Assembly (NCBI RefSeq): GCF_000012865.1
Contig: NC_007503.1
Location: forward strand, 1,462,001 to 1,526,000
Source of the DNA: Carboxydothermus hydrogenoformans Z-2901
GTDB taxonomy: Bacteria > Bacillota > Z-2901 > Carboxydothermales > Carboxydothermaceae
Reading direction: 5' to 3'
DNA: 64,000 bases
Shown here: positions 56,067 to 63,271 of the stretch, piece by piece
How positions within the stretch are numbered: position 1 is the stretch's first letter
Layout: each line of letters starts with the position of its first letter
Translations under genes and position numbers: made by a program
The notes under the pieces: generated by a model
Seen by the model: only the letters and a program-made list of their open reading frames with translations
What the model was told of the DNA's origin: nothing
Databases searched by the model: none

Positions 56067-57182
56067 TTGCGCGGACACATAAGAAAAAGAGGCAATTACT
56101 ATTCGGTCGTTCTCTACTTAGGTAAGGATGAAAACGGCAAGAAAAAATACAAATGGATTGGAGGATTCAAAACCAAAAAAGAGGCCGAGAAAGTTTTGGC
56201 GGAAATGATAAACAAGGTAGAGACCAACAATTTTATATTCCCTGAAAAGATTACCTTGAAGGAGTTTTTGAATTACTGGTTAGAGAACTATGTCCGTCCC
56301 AACCTCTCACCTACTACTGCTTATGGCTACGAGGCCATTATTAATTTACACATTATTCCTTTTTTCAAAAACATCGAGCTTCAAAAAGTACGGCCAATTG
56401 ATATTCAGCAGTACTACAATTCAAAAAGGGATGAGTTATCAGGGAAAACGCTATTGCAGCACCACCGGATACTACATAAAGCGTTTGACTTTGCTATGAA
56501 ATTGCAATTAATCCCTAATAACCCAATCGACTTTGTCGATAGCCCGAAAGCTAAGAAGTATAAAGCAAAAATCCTTGATTTGAAAGAAATTAAAACCTTG
56601 CTAAACGCTTTAAAAGATACTGACTTAGAAGTTCCAATAAACTTAGCACTTTCATTAGGTCTAAGACGCGGCGAATTGCTTGCTTTAAAGTGGGAAGATG
56701 TTAATTGGGAAGAAGGTACGATCCAAATTAGAAGAAACTTGGTCCGGGCAGGCACGAAACTAATTTTAAAAGAACCTAAGAGCGAAACCAGTATCAGGAC
56801 CTTGAAACTTTCTAAAACACTTCTAACCATGTTAAAAAATCACCGCAAAAAACAAATAGAACTTAAACTAATGCTTGGCAATGAATACAAAGACACTGGA
56901 TTTATTTGTTGTAAAAACAATGGTGAAATGATAAACCCAAGCACTTTTAGCCATCAATTCTCTGATTTCCTAAAAAAGCACGGGCTTCCAGACATTCGTC
57001 TGCATGATCTGCGACATACAAACGCCACACTAATGCTCAAAAGTAATATTCCTGCCAAAATTGCAAGCTCCAGGCTTGGCCACTCAACAGTAGCCATCAC
57101 TCTTGACTTATATTCGCACGTTTTAACCGACATGGATGAAGAAGTCGCAAATAAAATTGATGACATCATTTACCAAAAATAA
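56067..57182 (+). CDS. int: Tyrosine-type phage integrase
   Basis: 371 residues. Arm-binding AP2-like N-domain (RGHIRKRGNYYSVVLYLGKD), SAM-like core-binding domain (KEFLNYWLENYVRPNLSPTT) and catalytic domain with Arg in LGLRRGELLALKW, HDLRHT, LGHST and the nucleophile in YSHV. TTG at 56067 with GGAGGTG 4 nt upstream is the best start; the frame upstream lacks a ribosome site. It reads toward attR, 150 nt away, and should integrate the phage at tRNA-Leu(CAA). Confidence 0.93.
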   Translation: MRGHIRKRGNYYSVVLYLGKDENGKKKYKWIGGFKTKKEAEKVLAEMINKVETNNFIFPEKITLKEFLNYWLENYVRPNLSPTTAYGYEAIINLHIIPFFKNIELQKVRPIDIQQYYNSKRDELSGKTLLQHHRILHKAFDFAMKLQLIPNNPIDFVDSPKAKKYKAKILDLKEIKTLLNALKDTDLEVPINLALSLGLRRGELLALKWEDVNWEEGTIQIRRNLVRAGTKLILKEPKSETSIRTLKLSKTLLTMLKNHRKKQIELKLMLGNEYKDTGFICCKNNGEMINPSTFSHQFSDFLKKHGLPDIRLHDLRHTNATLMLKSNIPAKIASSRLGHSTVAITLDLYSHVLTDMDEEVANKIDDIIYQK

Positions 57183-57183
57183 C

Positions 57184-57206
57184 CCTGCAAATCCAGTGCA
57201 AATCCA
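57184..57206 (+). repeat. 11-bp-spaced TGCAAATCCA repeats, candidate integrase arm sites (right)
   Basis: CCTGCAAATCCA and AGTGCAAATCCA are spaced by 11 bp right after the int stop codon. The left arm carries TTGCAAAT twice with the same period. Confidence 0.5.
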
Positions 57207-57332
57207 AGAGATAAAATTAGATAAAAAATGCAGTGAAAAGATAAAAAGTTAAAATAGTCGTAGTGCTTGATATTCCTGAGTTATAGGGATTTTTTAAAAT
57301 TTGTTAAAACCATTTAAAAAGCAAAAAATAAA

Positions 57333-57388
57333 ACTCAAAATCCGGTGGGGTAACACCCGTGCGGGTTCGACTCCCGCTCTCGGCACCA
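57333..57388 (+). repeat. attR core (56 bp, partial tRNA-Leu)
   Basis: Identical to 22440-22495, the 3' part of tRNA-Leu(CAA) including CCA. It lacks the 5' half and is not a functional tRNA; this copy marks the displaced host 3' end. Confidence 0.92.
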
Positions 57389-57416
57389 TTTCCAAAAAAT
57401 ATATTAAACAGCCAAA

Positions 57417-57447
57417 AAATCCGAGGTGGCATCTACCTCGGATTTTT
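57417..57447. terminator. Terminator beside attR
   Basis: AAATCCGAGGT and ACCTCGGATTT pair around GGCATCT and are flanked by T runs on both strands. It probably ended the tRNA before integration and also serves the coiled-coil gene. Confidence 0.8.
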
Positions 57448-57453
57448 AGTTTT

Positions 57454-57945
57454 TTACTTGGCCAAGGCAAGGGCCAGTTCTTTTTTAATCACCTTGATTT
57501 CCATTTCATGGGTTCCTGTAATCTCCGCCAAAGCGAAGATATTTTTTTGGTTTTGCTTTACTTCCTGAGCAATATCGCGAACTACCGATTCAATAACATC
57601 CATTCTTTTGTTTAGTTCTTCTCTTAATTCCGCAATTTGTCTTTCGGTTTGCTCGCGATGAGCTTGTTGAATTTCAGCAAGCAATTGAAGCTTTCTATTT
57701 ACTTCCTCAATTAAAGTAGCATTTTTAGAAATATCTTGTTTCATTCCCTGCATTTCTTGCCTTATGTCTTGTATCTCTTGTTTCATTCCCTGCATCTCTT
57801 GCCGTACATCTTGTATTTCTTGCTTCATTCCCTGCATCTCTTGCTGTAAATCTTTTATTTCTTGCTTCATTCCCTGCATCTCTTGCCTTAATCCCTGAAC
57901 ATCATTTGCTATTTGCTGTAAAACAACCATAATTTGGTCATCCAT
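57454..57945 (-). CDS. Coiled-coil protein with tandem 14-residue repeats
   Basis: 163 residues that are almost entirely helical. Four near-identical units of the form (L/V/I)RQEMQGMKQEIQD (residues 19-74) give two heptads each, followed by a longer irregular coiled coil (EVNRKLQLLAEIQQAHREQT). I know similar short proteins in clostridia but no function. It would form a rod or a scaffold. Its gene is next to the attachment site but is host sequence. Confidence 0.65.
   Translation of the reverse strand: MDDQIMVVLQQIANDVQGLRQEMQGMKQEIKDLQQEMQGMKQEIQDVRQEMQGMKQEIQDIRQEMQGMKQDISKNATLIEEVNRKLQLLAEIQQAHREQTERQIAELREELNKRMDVIESVVRDIAQEVKQNQKNIFALAEITGTHEMEIKVIKKELALALAK
57735..57902 (-). repeat. 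Four 42-bp tandem repeats in the coiled-coil gene
   Basis: On the plus strand TTCATTCCCTGCAT(C/T)TCTTG recurs every 42 bases four times. Repeat number may vary between strains. Confidence 0.75.
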
Positions 57946-57994
57946 AATTAAATCACCTCTTACCTTTGATTATACAACCATAAAAACATTTTTT

Positions 57995-58276
57995 CTATAA
58001 ATTTTCCTGTTTAGAATTGGAAATTTTTAAAGCTTCAACTTCCTTTTTTAAAGCTTTAACTTCCCGAACCATTTTAAAATAAACCCCAAAGCCAAGTAAA
58101 ATTGCCGTAACAACTCCGGCAAGAGCTGAAAGGAAAATCACTAAAACCAGCGGTATTTCCGGCAAACTCCAGGCCAGAAAATTGATCGCAACCGCTGTCT
58201 GGTTTTGAAAAGCAAAAACCGTAATCAAGATTGCGAAAATTAAAGCTAAAATAAAATAAGCCTGTCCTTTAGACAT
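57995..58276 (-). CDS. LapA-domain (DUF1049) membrane protein
   Basis: 93 residues: two TM helices (about 5-25 and 39-63), the loop FAFQNQTAVAINFLAWSLPE typical of LapA/YciS-like proteins, and a C-terminal coiled coil (KALKKEVEALKISNSKQ). The ATG at 58276 has GAGGTG upstream. Function in this organism unknown. Confidence 0.8.
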   Translation of the reverse strand: MSKGQAYFILALIFAILITVFAFQNQTAVAINFLAWSLPEIPLVLVIFLSALAGVVTAILLGFGVYFKMVREVKALKKEVEALKISNSKQENL

Positions 58277-58286
58277 AAAAGGCACC

Positions 58287-58508
58287 TCACTCAAAAAGTT
58301 TTATAATCTCGGCCATTTCATAGTTACCGTAAACACCGGGCTTTTTTAGCAAATAGGCCGCAATTTCTTCCTTGGTTAAATTATATGTTTCTTTTATGCC
58401 ATAGCCAATGGTTTTTAAATATTTTTTCGATGGACGAGAAGCCAAATATTTGGCAGAAGAAGTAAAAGTAAACATCGGATAACCTTCTTCCTCCCCCAAA
58501 TATATCAC
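58287..58508 (-). CDS. Small protein of unknown function
   Basis: 73 residues starting MIYLGEEEGYPMFTFTSSAK; the second half is KETYNLTKEEIAAYLLKKPG. I do not recognise a family. It lies 10 nt before the LapA-like gene. Confidence 0.5.
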   Translation of the reverse strand: MIYLGEEEGYPMFTFTSSAKYLASRPSKKYLKTIGYGIKETYNLTKEEIAAYLLKKPGVYGNYEMAEIIKLFE

Positions 58509-58677
58509 TAAATCATACCAGCTAGTGACAATATTTTGTGATACTTTTCTTCGGCAGCAGTCTTTAGGTTAATACCATCCAAATTTTTATTCCCAGAACT
58601 TTGACCATTTTCTTGAGCTAAAACATCTATAAACTGATTAACTGTGATTAAATAACCTCGTTCTAATGCAGGACTAA
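58508..58677 (-). pseudogene. Gene fragment without a start codon
   Basis: One frame reads VSPALERGYLITVNQFIDVL, ending KYHKILSLAGMI. It has protein-like composition but no start codon and overlaps the MerR stop. Probably a remnant. Confidence 0.3.
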
Positions 58678-59066
58678 CTGTTAGGTGCCAATCTTTTTAA
58701 CTCGTTTTCTGCCGGAATAAGCTTAGTCTCATATTCTTCAATTTTAAAATTTAACCTTTCCAGCGCTCTCTCCATTTCTTTAATGCGGGAAAGAAGTTTC
58801 TCCCGTTGCTCGATAAGGATTTGTTTTCTGGCCTCTATAGTTTTGTCGCCTTGCTGGAGCAGCGTAACATATTCTACCAGCGTTTCAACTTGAACACCTG
58901 CGCTGCGCATACATTTAACGAATTCAATCCACTTACAGTCTTCCTCTGTATAATCCCGGATACCGCTCTCGTTGCGATTTACCCTGGGAATCAGTCCAAT
59001 ACGCTCATAGTAGCGGAGTGTATCCGGTGAAAGGCCAAATTTTTTGCTTACTTCTGCAATCGTCAT
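58674..59066 (-). CDS. MerR-family regulator (AdhR-like)
   Basis: 130 residues: MTIAEVSKKFGLSPDTLRYY, then ERIGLIPRVNRNESGIRDYT, WIEFVKCMRSAGV and a long dimerisation helix. There is no Cys cluster for metal. This is the pattern of the AdhR group, which senses reactive aldehydes in Bacillus. The matching operator occurs at its own promoter and at that of the alcohol dehydrogenase operon, so I infer that it controls both. Confidence 0.82.
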   Translation of the reverse strand: MTIAEVSKKFGLSPDTLRYYERIGLIPRVNRNESGIRDYTEEDCKWIEFVKCMRSAGVQVETLVEYVTLLQQGDKTIEARKQILIEQREKLLSRIKEMERALERLNFKIEEYETKLIPAENELKRLAPNS

Positions 59067-59092
59067 GTGGCTTCACCTCCAATGTTCAATAT

Positions 59093-59123
59093 TATCTAAT
59101 ACTTTGAGTTAGCTCCAAGTCAA
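59093..59123 (-). promoter_or_regulatory. MerR-type promoter/operator of the regulator gene
   Basis: TTGACT (59123-59118), 19-nt spacer holding the dyad TTGGAGCTAACTCAAA, then TAGATA (59098-59093). The long spacer is typical of MerR-activated promoters. Confidence 0.75.
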
Positions 59124-59170
59124 GGGTTTTAAAATAGTAGCACTAATTGTGCTACTATTTAAACAAACCT

Positions 59171-59701
59171 CTAAGAAGTAAAACCGAGTCTCTTAAGCCA
59201 GTCTGCAATATCTTTATCTGCTTTGCTAACATTACTTCCTCGAATGGCTAAACCGGGCAGTACTTTTGCATTCGGACAAAGTTTCTTGATGTCGCGCTCA
59301 CTGCTTCCCATTCCGCTGCCTTCATGTGTGCAAAATGGAACAATGGTCTTTCCCGCGAAATCATAAGACTCTAAAAATGTAAACACAGCCATCGGCATTG
59401 TTCCCCACCAATTGGGATAGCCGAGGAAAATCACATCGTAAGAATTTATGTCGTCTAGCTTATTTGCAAGTTCTGGCCTGGCATTCTGCCTTTTTTCTTC
59501 CTTTGCTACTTCTGTTGTTTCTGTATAATCTTCCGGATATGCCTTTACCGTTTTAATTTCGAACATATCACCACCGGTTAGTTCCTGTATTTTTTTTGCT
59601 ATTACCTCTGTGTTCCCAATCGGTAGATTCATAATCCTGCCACCTACATAATTATTTCCCCTACGAGAAAAATAAGCGATAAGAATCTTTGAATACGCCA
59701 A
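59171..59701 (-). CDS. Flavodoxin-family protein
   Basis: 176 residues. SKILIAYFSRRGNN...GNTEVIAKKIQE at the start is a phosphate-binding loop for FMN, with an extra short insertion (YVGGRIMNLP). VIFLGYPNWWGTMPMAVFTF near residue 90 and CTHEGSGMGSSERDIKKLCP near 122 are typical of YcaK/WrbA-like short flavodoxins. It is the last gene of the alcohol dehydrogenase-aldo/keto reductase-flavodoxin run and is probably under the same MerR-type promoter. Confidence 0.85.
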   Translation of the reverse strand: MAYSKILIAYFSRRGNNYVGGRIMNLPIGNTEVIAKKIQELTGGDMFEIKTVKAYPEDYTETTEVAKEEKRQNARPELANKLDDINSYDVIFLGYPNWWGTMPMAVFTFLESYDFAGKTIVPFCTHEGSGMGSSERDIKKLCPNAKVLPGLAIRGSNVSKADKDIADWLKRLGFTS

Positions 59702-59742
59702 TTCCTACACTCCTTTCAAAATCACTGTTTTTCATTTACCAA

Positions 59743-59861
59743 CTATACATCAAGTTTAAGCGTGCCAAGCCGTTTCACAGTTTCCGGATCATTATGCGAT
59801 AAGAACAGGCGAAGCCCAGTATTGGCATTTCAACACCATTGTTCAAAACTACCTTTTGCAT
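59743..59861 (-). pseudogene. Aldo/keto reductase remnant with large internal deletion
   Basis: The ATG at 59861 with AGGAGG upstream starts MQKVVLNNGVEMPILGFA, the typical start of AKR5-type reductases. Within 20 codons another frame takes over with LFLSHNDPETVKRLGTLKLD and V, the typical C-terminus of the same family (F-S-H-x-D-P-E-x-V-x-x-L-G). Some 230 or more central codons are missing, and the join is out of frame. Confidence 0.82.
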
Positions 59862-59884
59862 GTTAATTCCTCCTGTTGAATTAA

Positions 59885-61090
59885 TTACATTGCCATACGC
59901 AGTATTTCTACAATATCTTCCTTTCGCAGAGGGGGACGACCTGGAAGCCTTCCTTCTTCATCCTGAAGCACTTTCAGCGTCTCTTCCGCATAACGGAAAA
60001 GCATTTCCTCGGTAATTTCTCCAATACCCAACTCAGACAGGCGCGTGGGACAACCTATTGAACGCAAAAACTCTTCAAACTTATCAATACCTTCCATGGC
60101 AAGGCTCAAGGTGTCTTTGCCTGTTGCTGTCAAACCAAAGATGCGTTGAGCAAATTGGGCAAATCGTTCGGGGCGGAATCTTGCAGCAAAGCGCATCCAA
60201 GCCGGGTTCACGACTGCTAACCCTGCTCCATGGGGGATATCGTAGAGTGCGGAAAGTGTGTGCTCGATCATATGAACAGGGTAAGCTCCGTTTGTTCCTA
60301 CTTGTACCCAGCCATTGAGAGCAACTATCGACGCCCACTGCACCTGAGTGCGCGCTTCCAGGTCACTTCCATCACTAACCGCCTTTGGCCCCCACTCCAA
60401 GACAGTAAGGATCACTCCCTCGGCAAATCTGTCCTGAAGAGGAGTCCCATCTATACCGTTAAAATATCCTTCGGTCACATGGGTTATTATGTCGCAAATC
60501 CCATAAGCTGTATGATTCTTGGGTCCTGTTACAGTAAGTTCAGGGTCAACCACCGCAACACGAGGATAGAGAGCCTCGGCCTGAACGAATGTTTTTAGCT
60601 TTTCTCCTTCATCGTCAATTGTGATCACCGCACCGTTGTTCATTTCCGAGCCAGTTGCCGCCAGGGTAGGAACAGTGATAATAGGAAGAGCTCGCTCCGG
60701 AAGCCTGGGCGCTTTCCCTGCCCGCACAAGCATATCTTTGGGATGTCCTTCATAAAGGACTGAGGCTGCAATTACTTTTGAGGCATCCATGACGCTTCCG
60801 CCACCCATACCTATAACCATATCACATTCTTCTTTTTTTGCCAGTTCTGAAGCGCGAACCACAGTTGACAAACGTGGGTTTGGCTCAACACCAGAGAATT
60901 CCACCACTGAAACACCCGCTGCTTTCAGGCTGGATACCGCTCGTTCAAATGCTCCGCTTTTCTTCACACTTCCTCCACCAATGACGAGCAGTGCTTTTTT
61001 ACCATATGGACTTACCACTTTTCCTAACTGCGCCAGCGAACCCGCACCAAAGATGAGCCGGGTTGGGTTATAAAATTCAAATTTCATCAT
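59885..61090 (-). CDS. Iron-containing alcohol dehydrogenase (BDH/YqhD type)
   Basis: About 401 residues. FEFYNPTRLIFGAGSLAQLG at the start, the NAD(P)-binding GMGGGSVMDASKVIA near 91, TVPTLAATGSEMN near 138, and the metal site Asp/His in GICDIITHVTEGYF near 190, HMIEHTLSALYDIPHG near 263. It resembles NADPH-dependent butanol dehydrogenases or YqhD, which reduce aldehydes. Ribosome site GGGAGGGAG favours the ATG at 61090. It is the first gene of the run AKR remnant-flavodoxin. Confidence 0.9.
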   Translation of the reverse strand: MMKFEFYNPTRLIFGAGSLAQLGKVVSPYGKKALLVIGGGSVKKSGAFERAVSSLKAAGVSVVEFSGVEPNPRLSTVVRASELAKKEECDMVIGMGGGSVMDASKVIAASVLYEGHPKDMLVRAGKAPRLPERALPIITVPTLAATGSEMNNGAVITIDDEGEKLKTFVQAEALYPRVAVVDPELTVTGPKNHTAYGICDIITHVTEGYFNGIDGTPLQDRFAEGVILTVLEWGPKAVSDGSDLEARTQVQWASIVALNGWVQVGTNGAYPVHMIEHTLSALYDIPHGAGLAVVNPAWMRFAARFRPERFAQFAQRIFGLTATGKDTLSLAMEGIDKFEEFLRSIGCPTRLSELGIGEITEEMLFRYAEETLKVLQDEEGRLPGRPPLRKEDIVEILRMAM

Positions 61091-61125
61091 AGGTAACATC
61101 TCCCTCCCAAATATTTTGTAAGATT

Positions 61126-61156
61126 AGTTTAATGTTTGGAGTTAACTCCAAGTCAA
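61126..61156 (-). promoter_or_regulatory. MerR-type promoter/operator of the alcohol dehydrogenase operon
   Basis: TTGACT (61156-61151), 19-nt spacer with the perfect 16-bp palindrome TTGGAGTTAACTCCAA (61151-61136), TAAACT (61131-61126). Confidence 0.8.
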
Positions 61157-61284
61157 TACCTTTTGAAGTATAAATAGAAGATGATAACGGATGGCCGCTG
61201 AGATTGCAGGTACCATCATAAAATCGACTCCAGCCACTACCCGTAATATAATATCATTGGGAAATAATCTACGGGGTGATTCGA

Positions 61285-61836
61285 TTGGCTAATATTTTTG
61301 AAGACTTCTCAAAAGAGTTTTACCAGCTTCTAAAAAATTTTATTAAAAAGCAGGTTTCTCAGGAATCCGACGTGGAAGACATTCTTCAGGAAGTAATGAT
61401 TAAGATTTATAAAAACATTGATAAATTAAACGATAGCAGTAAACTCCAAAGTTGGATATACCAAATAGCCAAAAATACAATCATCGACTATTACCGTAAG
61501 CAAAGTAAATCTATCTTTCTCCATGACAACCTTGTGTTTTACTCGAGTCCCGTTGAGTCTACATTTAATAAGGAAATTGCTCAGTGCTTAAAAAATATGA
61601 TTGATCATCTTCCCGACCCGTATCGCCAAGCAATTTTACTCACCGAATATCATGGCTTTACCCAAAAAAAAGTTAGTGAAAAACTGGGTCTTTCTGTTTC
61701 CGGAGTAAAATCTAGAGTACAGCGAGCACGCAAGATGCTTAAAAACATGCTTGAAAACTGCTGCTACCTGGAATTTGATCGACTTGGCAATATAATTGAT
61801 TACCAGCATAAAGACACAAACTGCAAATATTGTTGA
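61285..61836 (+). CDS. sigZ: ECF-type sigma factor SigZ
   Basis: About 183 residues. Region 2 reads VEDILQEVMIKIYKNIDKLN and LQSWIYQIAKNTIIDYYRKQ; region 4 reads LPDPYRQAILLTEYHGFTQK and LGLSVSGVKSRVQRARKMLK. The C-terminal extension carries CCYLEF...NCKYC, a metal- or redox-sensing pattern. TTG at 61285 has GGGGTG 6 nt before it; GTG at 61276 is the alternative. It is followed by a Cys-rich DUF2703 gene. No anti-sigma factor is visible. Confidence 0.8.
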   Translation: MANIFEDFSKEFYQLLKNFIKKQVSQESDVEDILQEVMIKIYKNIDKLNDSSKLQSWIYQIAKNTIIDYYRKQSKSIFLHDNLVFYSSPVESTFNKEIAQCLKNMIDHLPDPYRQAILLTEYHGFTQKKVSEKLGLSVSGVKSRVQRARKMLKNMLENCCYLEFDRLGNIIDYQHKDTNCKYC

Positions 61837-61920
61837 AAAAAGGACGTAAGGCAGATGCGTCCTTTTTTCTTTTTTACCGTCTTAATTAATAAAAATGTAT
61901 TTTTAGGAGGAGGATTTACT

Positions 61921-62499
61921 ATGGGAGAAGATAAAAATACCACCGACTGCTGCTGTACAAATAAATCTACCTGCTGCGGGGAAAGTAGTGAAGTTTCAAA
62001 AAACCATGAAAATCGTGAGCGTCTAGTCATCGACTTTTTGTATCTGGACCTTGATGTTTGCGTGCGGTGCCAGGGGGCAGAAAAATCGCTGGAAAGTGCA
62101 ATTGATGATGTAAAACATGTTTTAGAATTGGCGGGCATCGAGGTCGTTGTAAATAAAATAAATGTCATAAATGAAGAATTAGCAAAAAAATATCACTTTG
62201 TAAGCTCTCCCACCATCCGCATCAATGGCCGAGATATTCAACTTGAAGTTCATGAAAATACTTGCCAGTCCTGCGGAGATTTATGTGGCGATGAGGTGAA
62301 CTGCCGGGTCTATGTTTATAAAGGTCAGGAGTACACCGTCCCGCCAAAGGAAATGATTGTAGAAGCTATTTTACGAGAAGCATTCGGCGGAAAAGAAAAC
62401 CACCGGGCAGAAGAAAAGCAGGAGAAATATGTTCTGCCTGAAAACTTAAGACGTTTTTACGAAGGCTTAAAAAGCAAGCCAAAAAACTACTGCTGTTAA
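61921..62499 (+). CDS. Cys-rich DUF2703 protein
   Basis: 192 residues. The N-terminus is a cluster of cysteines (DCCCTNKSTCCGES), then a thioredoxin-like fold with LDLDVCVRCQGAEKSLESAI (CVRC near residue 40), VSSPTIRINGRDI near 95 and CQSCGDLCGDEVNC near 112, ending NYCC. It belongs to the DUF2703 group and pairs with SigZ; I infer thiol or metal (arsenic-like) stress. The ATG has GGAGGAGG upstream; the upstream frame is not used. Confidence 0.8.
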   Translation: MGEDKNTTDCCCTNKSTCCGESSEVSKNHENRERLVIDFLYLDLDVCVRCQGAEKSLESAIDDVKHVLELAGIEVVVNKINVINEELAKKYHFVSSPTIRINGRDIQLEVHENTCQSCGDLCGDEVNCRVYVYKGQEYTVPPKEMIVEAILREAFGGKENHRAEEKQEKYVLPENLRRFYEGLKSKPKNYCC

Positions 62500-62515
62500 A
62501 CTCTTAAGAAAAGAA

Positions 62516-62549
62516 AAAAGCCTTTGGAACATTCCCAGAGGCTTTTTTC
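62516..62549 (+). terminator. Terminator of the sigZ operon
   Basis: AAAAGCCT-TTGG and CCAGAGGCTTTT pair across AACATTC and are followed by TTTTTT. In 62550-62736 I see no gene. Confidence 0.8.
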
Positions 62550-62736
62550 TTTTTTTGATCACCCTTTCCGCAATCCTAAATTTCCGCTCTTTTCTGAGCC
62601 AATCTTAACTTTGTTAGTTAGCAAACAATGTGCTACCTAAAAACAATCGTCAAGTTGTTAATTTTGCAAAAGTACTCATTTCCTTAGCGATATTCTTACC
62701 ATTTTCATAAAACTTAAATATTATCTATAGCTTTCT

Positions 62737-62970
62737 TTAACCTCCGCTAACGTTAGGAAAGAAGATGACTTCATCTTTATCAGATAAAACATAATCCTCT
62801 TCCACCATTTTGCCGTTTACGGAAATAAAGTGAACTTCATTTACAGACAATCCTAATCTTTCTTGCAGGTCTCTAACCGTTTCTCCTTTCTCGATTTCAA
62901 CGTATCGAAACTTACTAAATGCTGGATATGTAAAAGACAGAATACCTAACAACTTTACCTTAACCTGCAT
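62737..62970 (-). CDS. MoaD/ThiS-family sulfur carrier
   Basis: 77 residues, ubiquitin-like fold: VKVKLLGILSFTYPAF, then EIEKGETVRDLQERLGLS, and the C-terminal ...VIFFPNVSGG with the Gly-Gly that is adenylated and thiocarboxylated. Next to an aldehyde ferredoxin oxidoreductase, this suggests a role in the tungsten-pterin cofactor. It lies 301 nt after that gene, with a large hairpin between. Confidence 0.82.
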   Translation of the reverse strand: MQVKVKLLGILSFTYPAFSKFRYVEIEKGETVRDLQERLGLSVNEVHFISVNGKMVEEDYVLSDKDEVIFFPNVSGG

Positions 62971-63180
62971 TTATTGTAAATACCTCCTCTTATTCTTAAA
63001 TCCCTAATAATTTAATCAATAATTCGAAAAACAAATAAAGTCTTAACCCATCACTTTTTCAGAATAAACGATTAATTTATTTTTCTACAAGGGAAGCAAT
63101 AATTTTTGTATACATGCAGGTTAAACTATGATATAAGTTTTAGCATGCCGATTGTATGTATTCAATTTCTCCGATAACTT

Positions 63181-63234
63181 ATAGGGCCACAGTAAGATTA
63201 TCTCTTGAAAAGAGAAGCTTACTGTGGCCACTAT
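63181..63234. repeat. Large inverted repeat between AOR and moaD-like genes
   Basis: ATAG-GGCCACAGTAAG (63181-63196) matches the reverse complement of CTTACTGTGGCC-aCTAT (63218-63234), with an inner TCTCT/AGAGA hairpin. No T run follows. It may be a bidirectional terminator or an mRNA end. I see no gene in 62971-63271 otherwise. Confidence 0.6.
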
Positions 63235-63271
63235 ATATAAATCTCCAACAACTGACTTGTTGTTTGTTAAT

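Larger units (their letters stand above)
22440..57388. mobile_element. Siphovirus-type prophage integrated in tRNA-Leu(CAA)
   Basis: The element is bounded by identical 56-bp repeats and contains a tyrosine integrase next to the right end, a repressor/Cro switch, early replication and recombination genes, RecU, an ArpU-like late regulator, terminase, portal, MuF head protein, scaffold, capsid, connectors, tail tube, chaperones, tape measure, fibres, holins and an endolysin. All minus-strand genes read from the switch region toward the left end; the lysogeny genes read right. Two head-fibre genes are interrupted by stop codons, so full function is uncertain. The size, about 35 kb, fits a complete siphovirus genome. 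Confidence 0.95.

Noticed and set aside
57301-57388. Third tRNA gene near 57.3 kb
   Set aside because: Only the 3' part of tRNA-Leu is present, with no 5' half; it is the attR copy.
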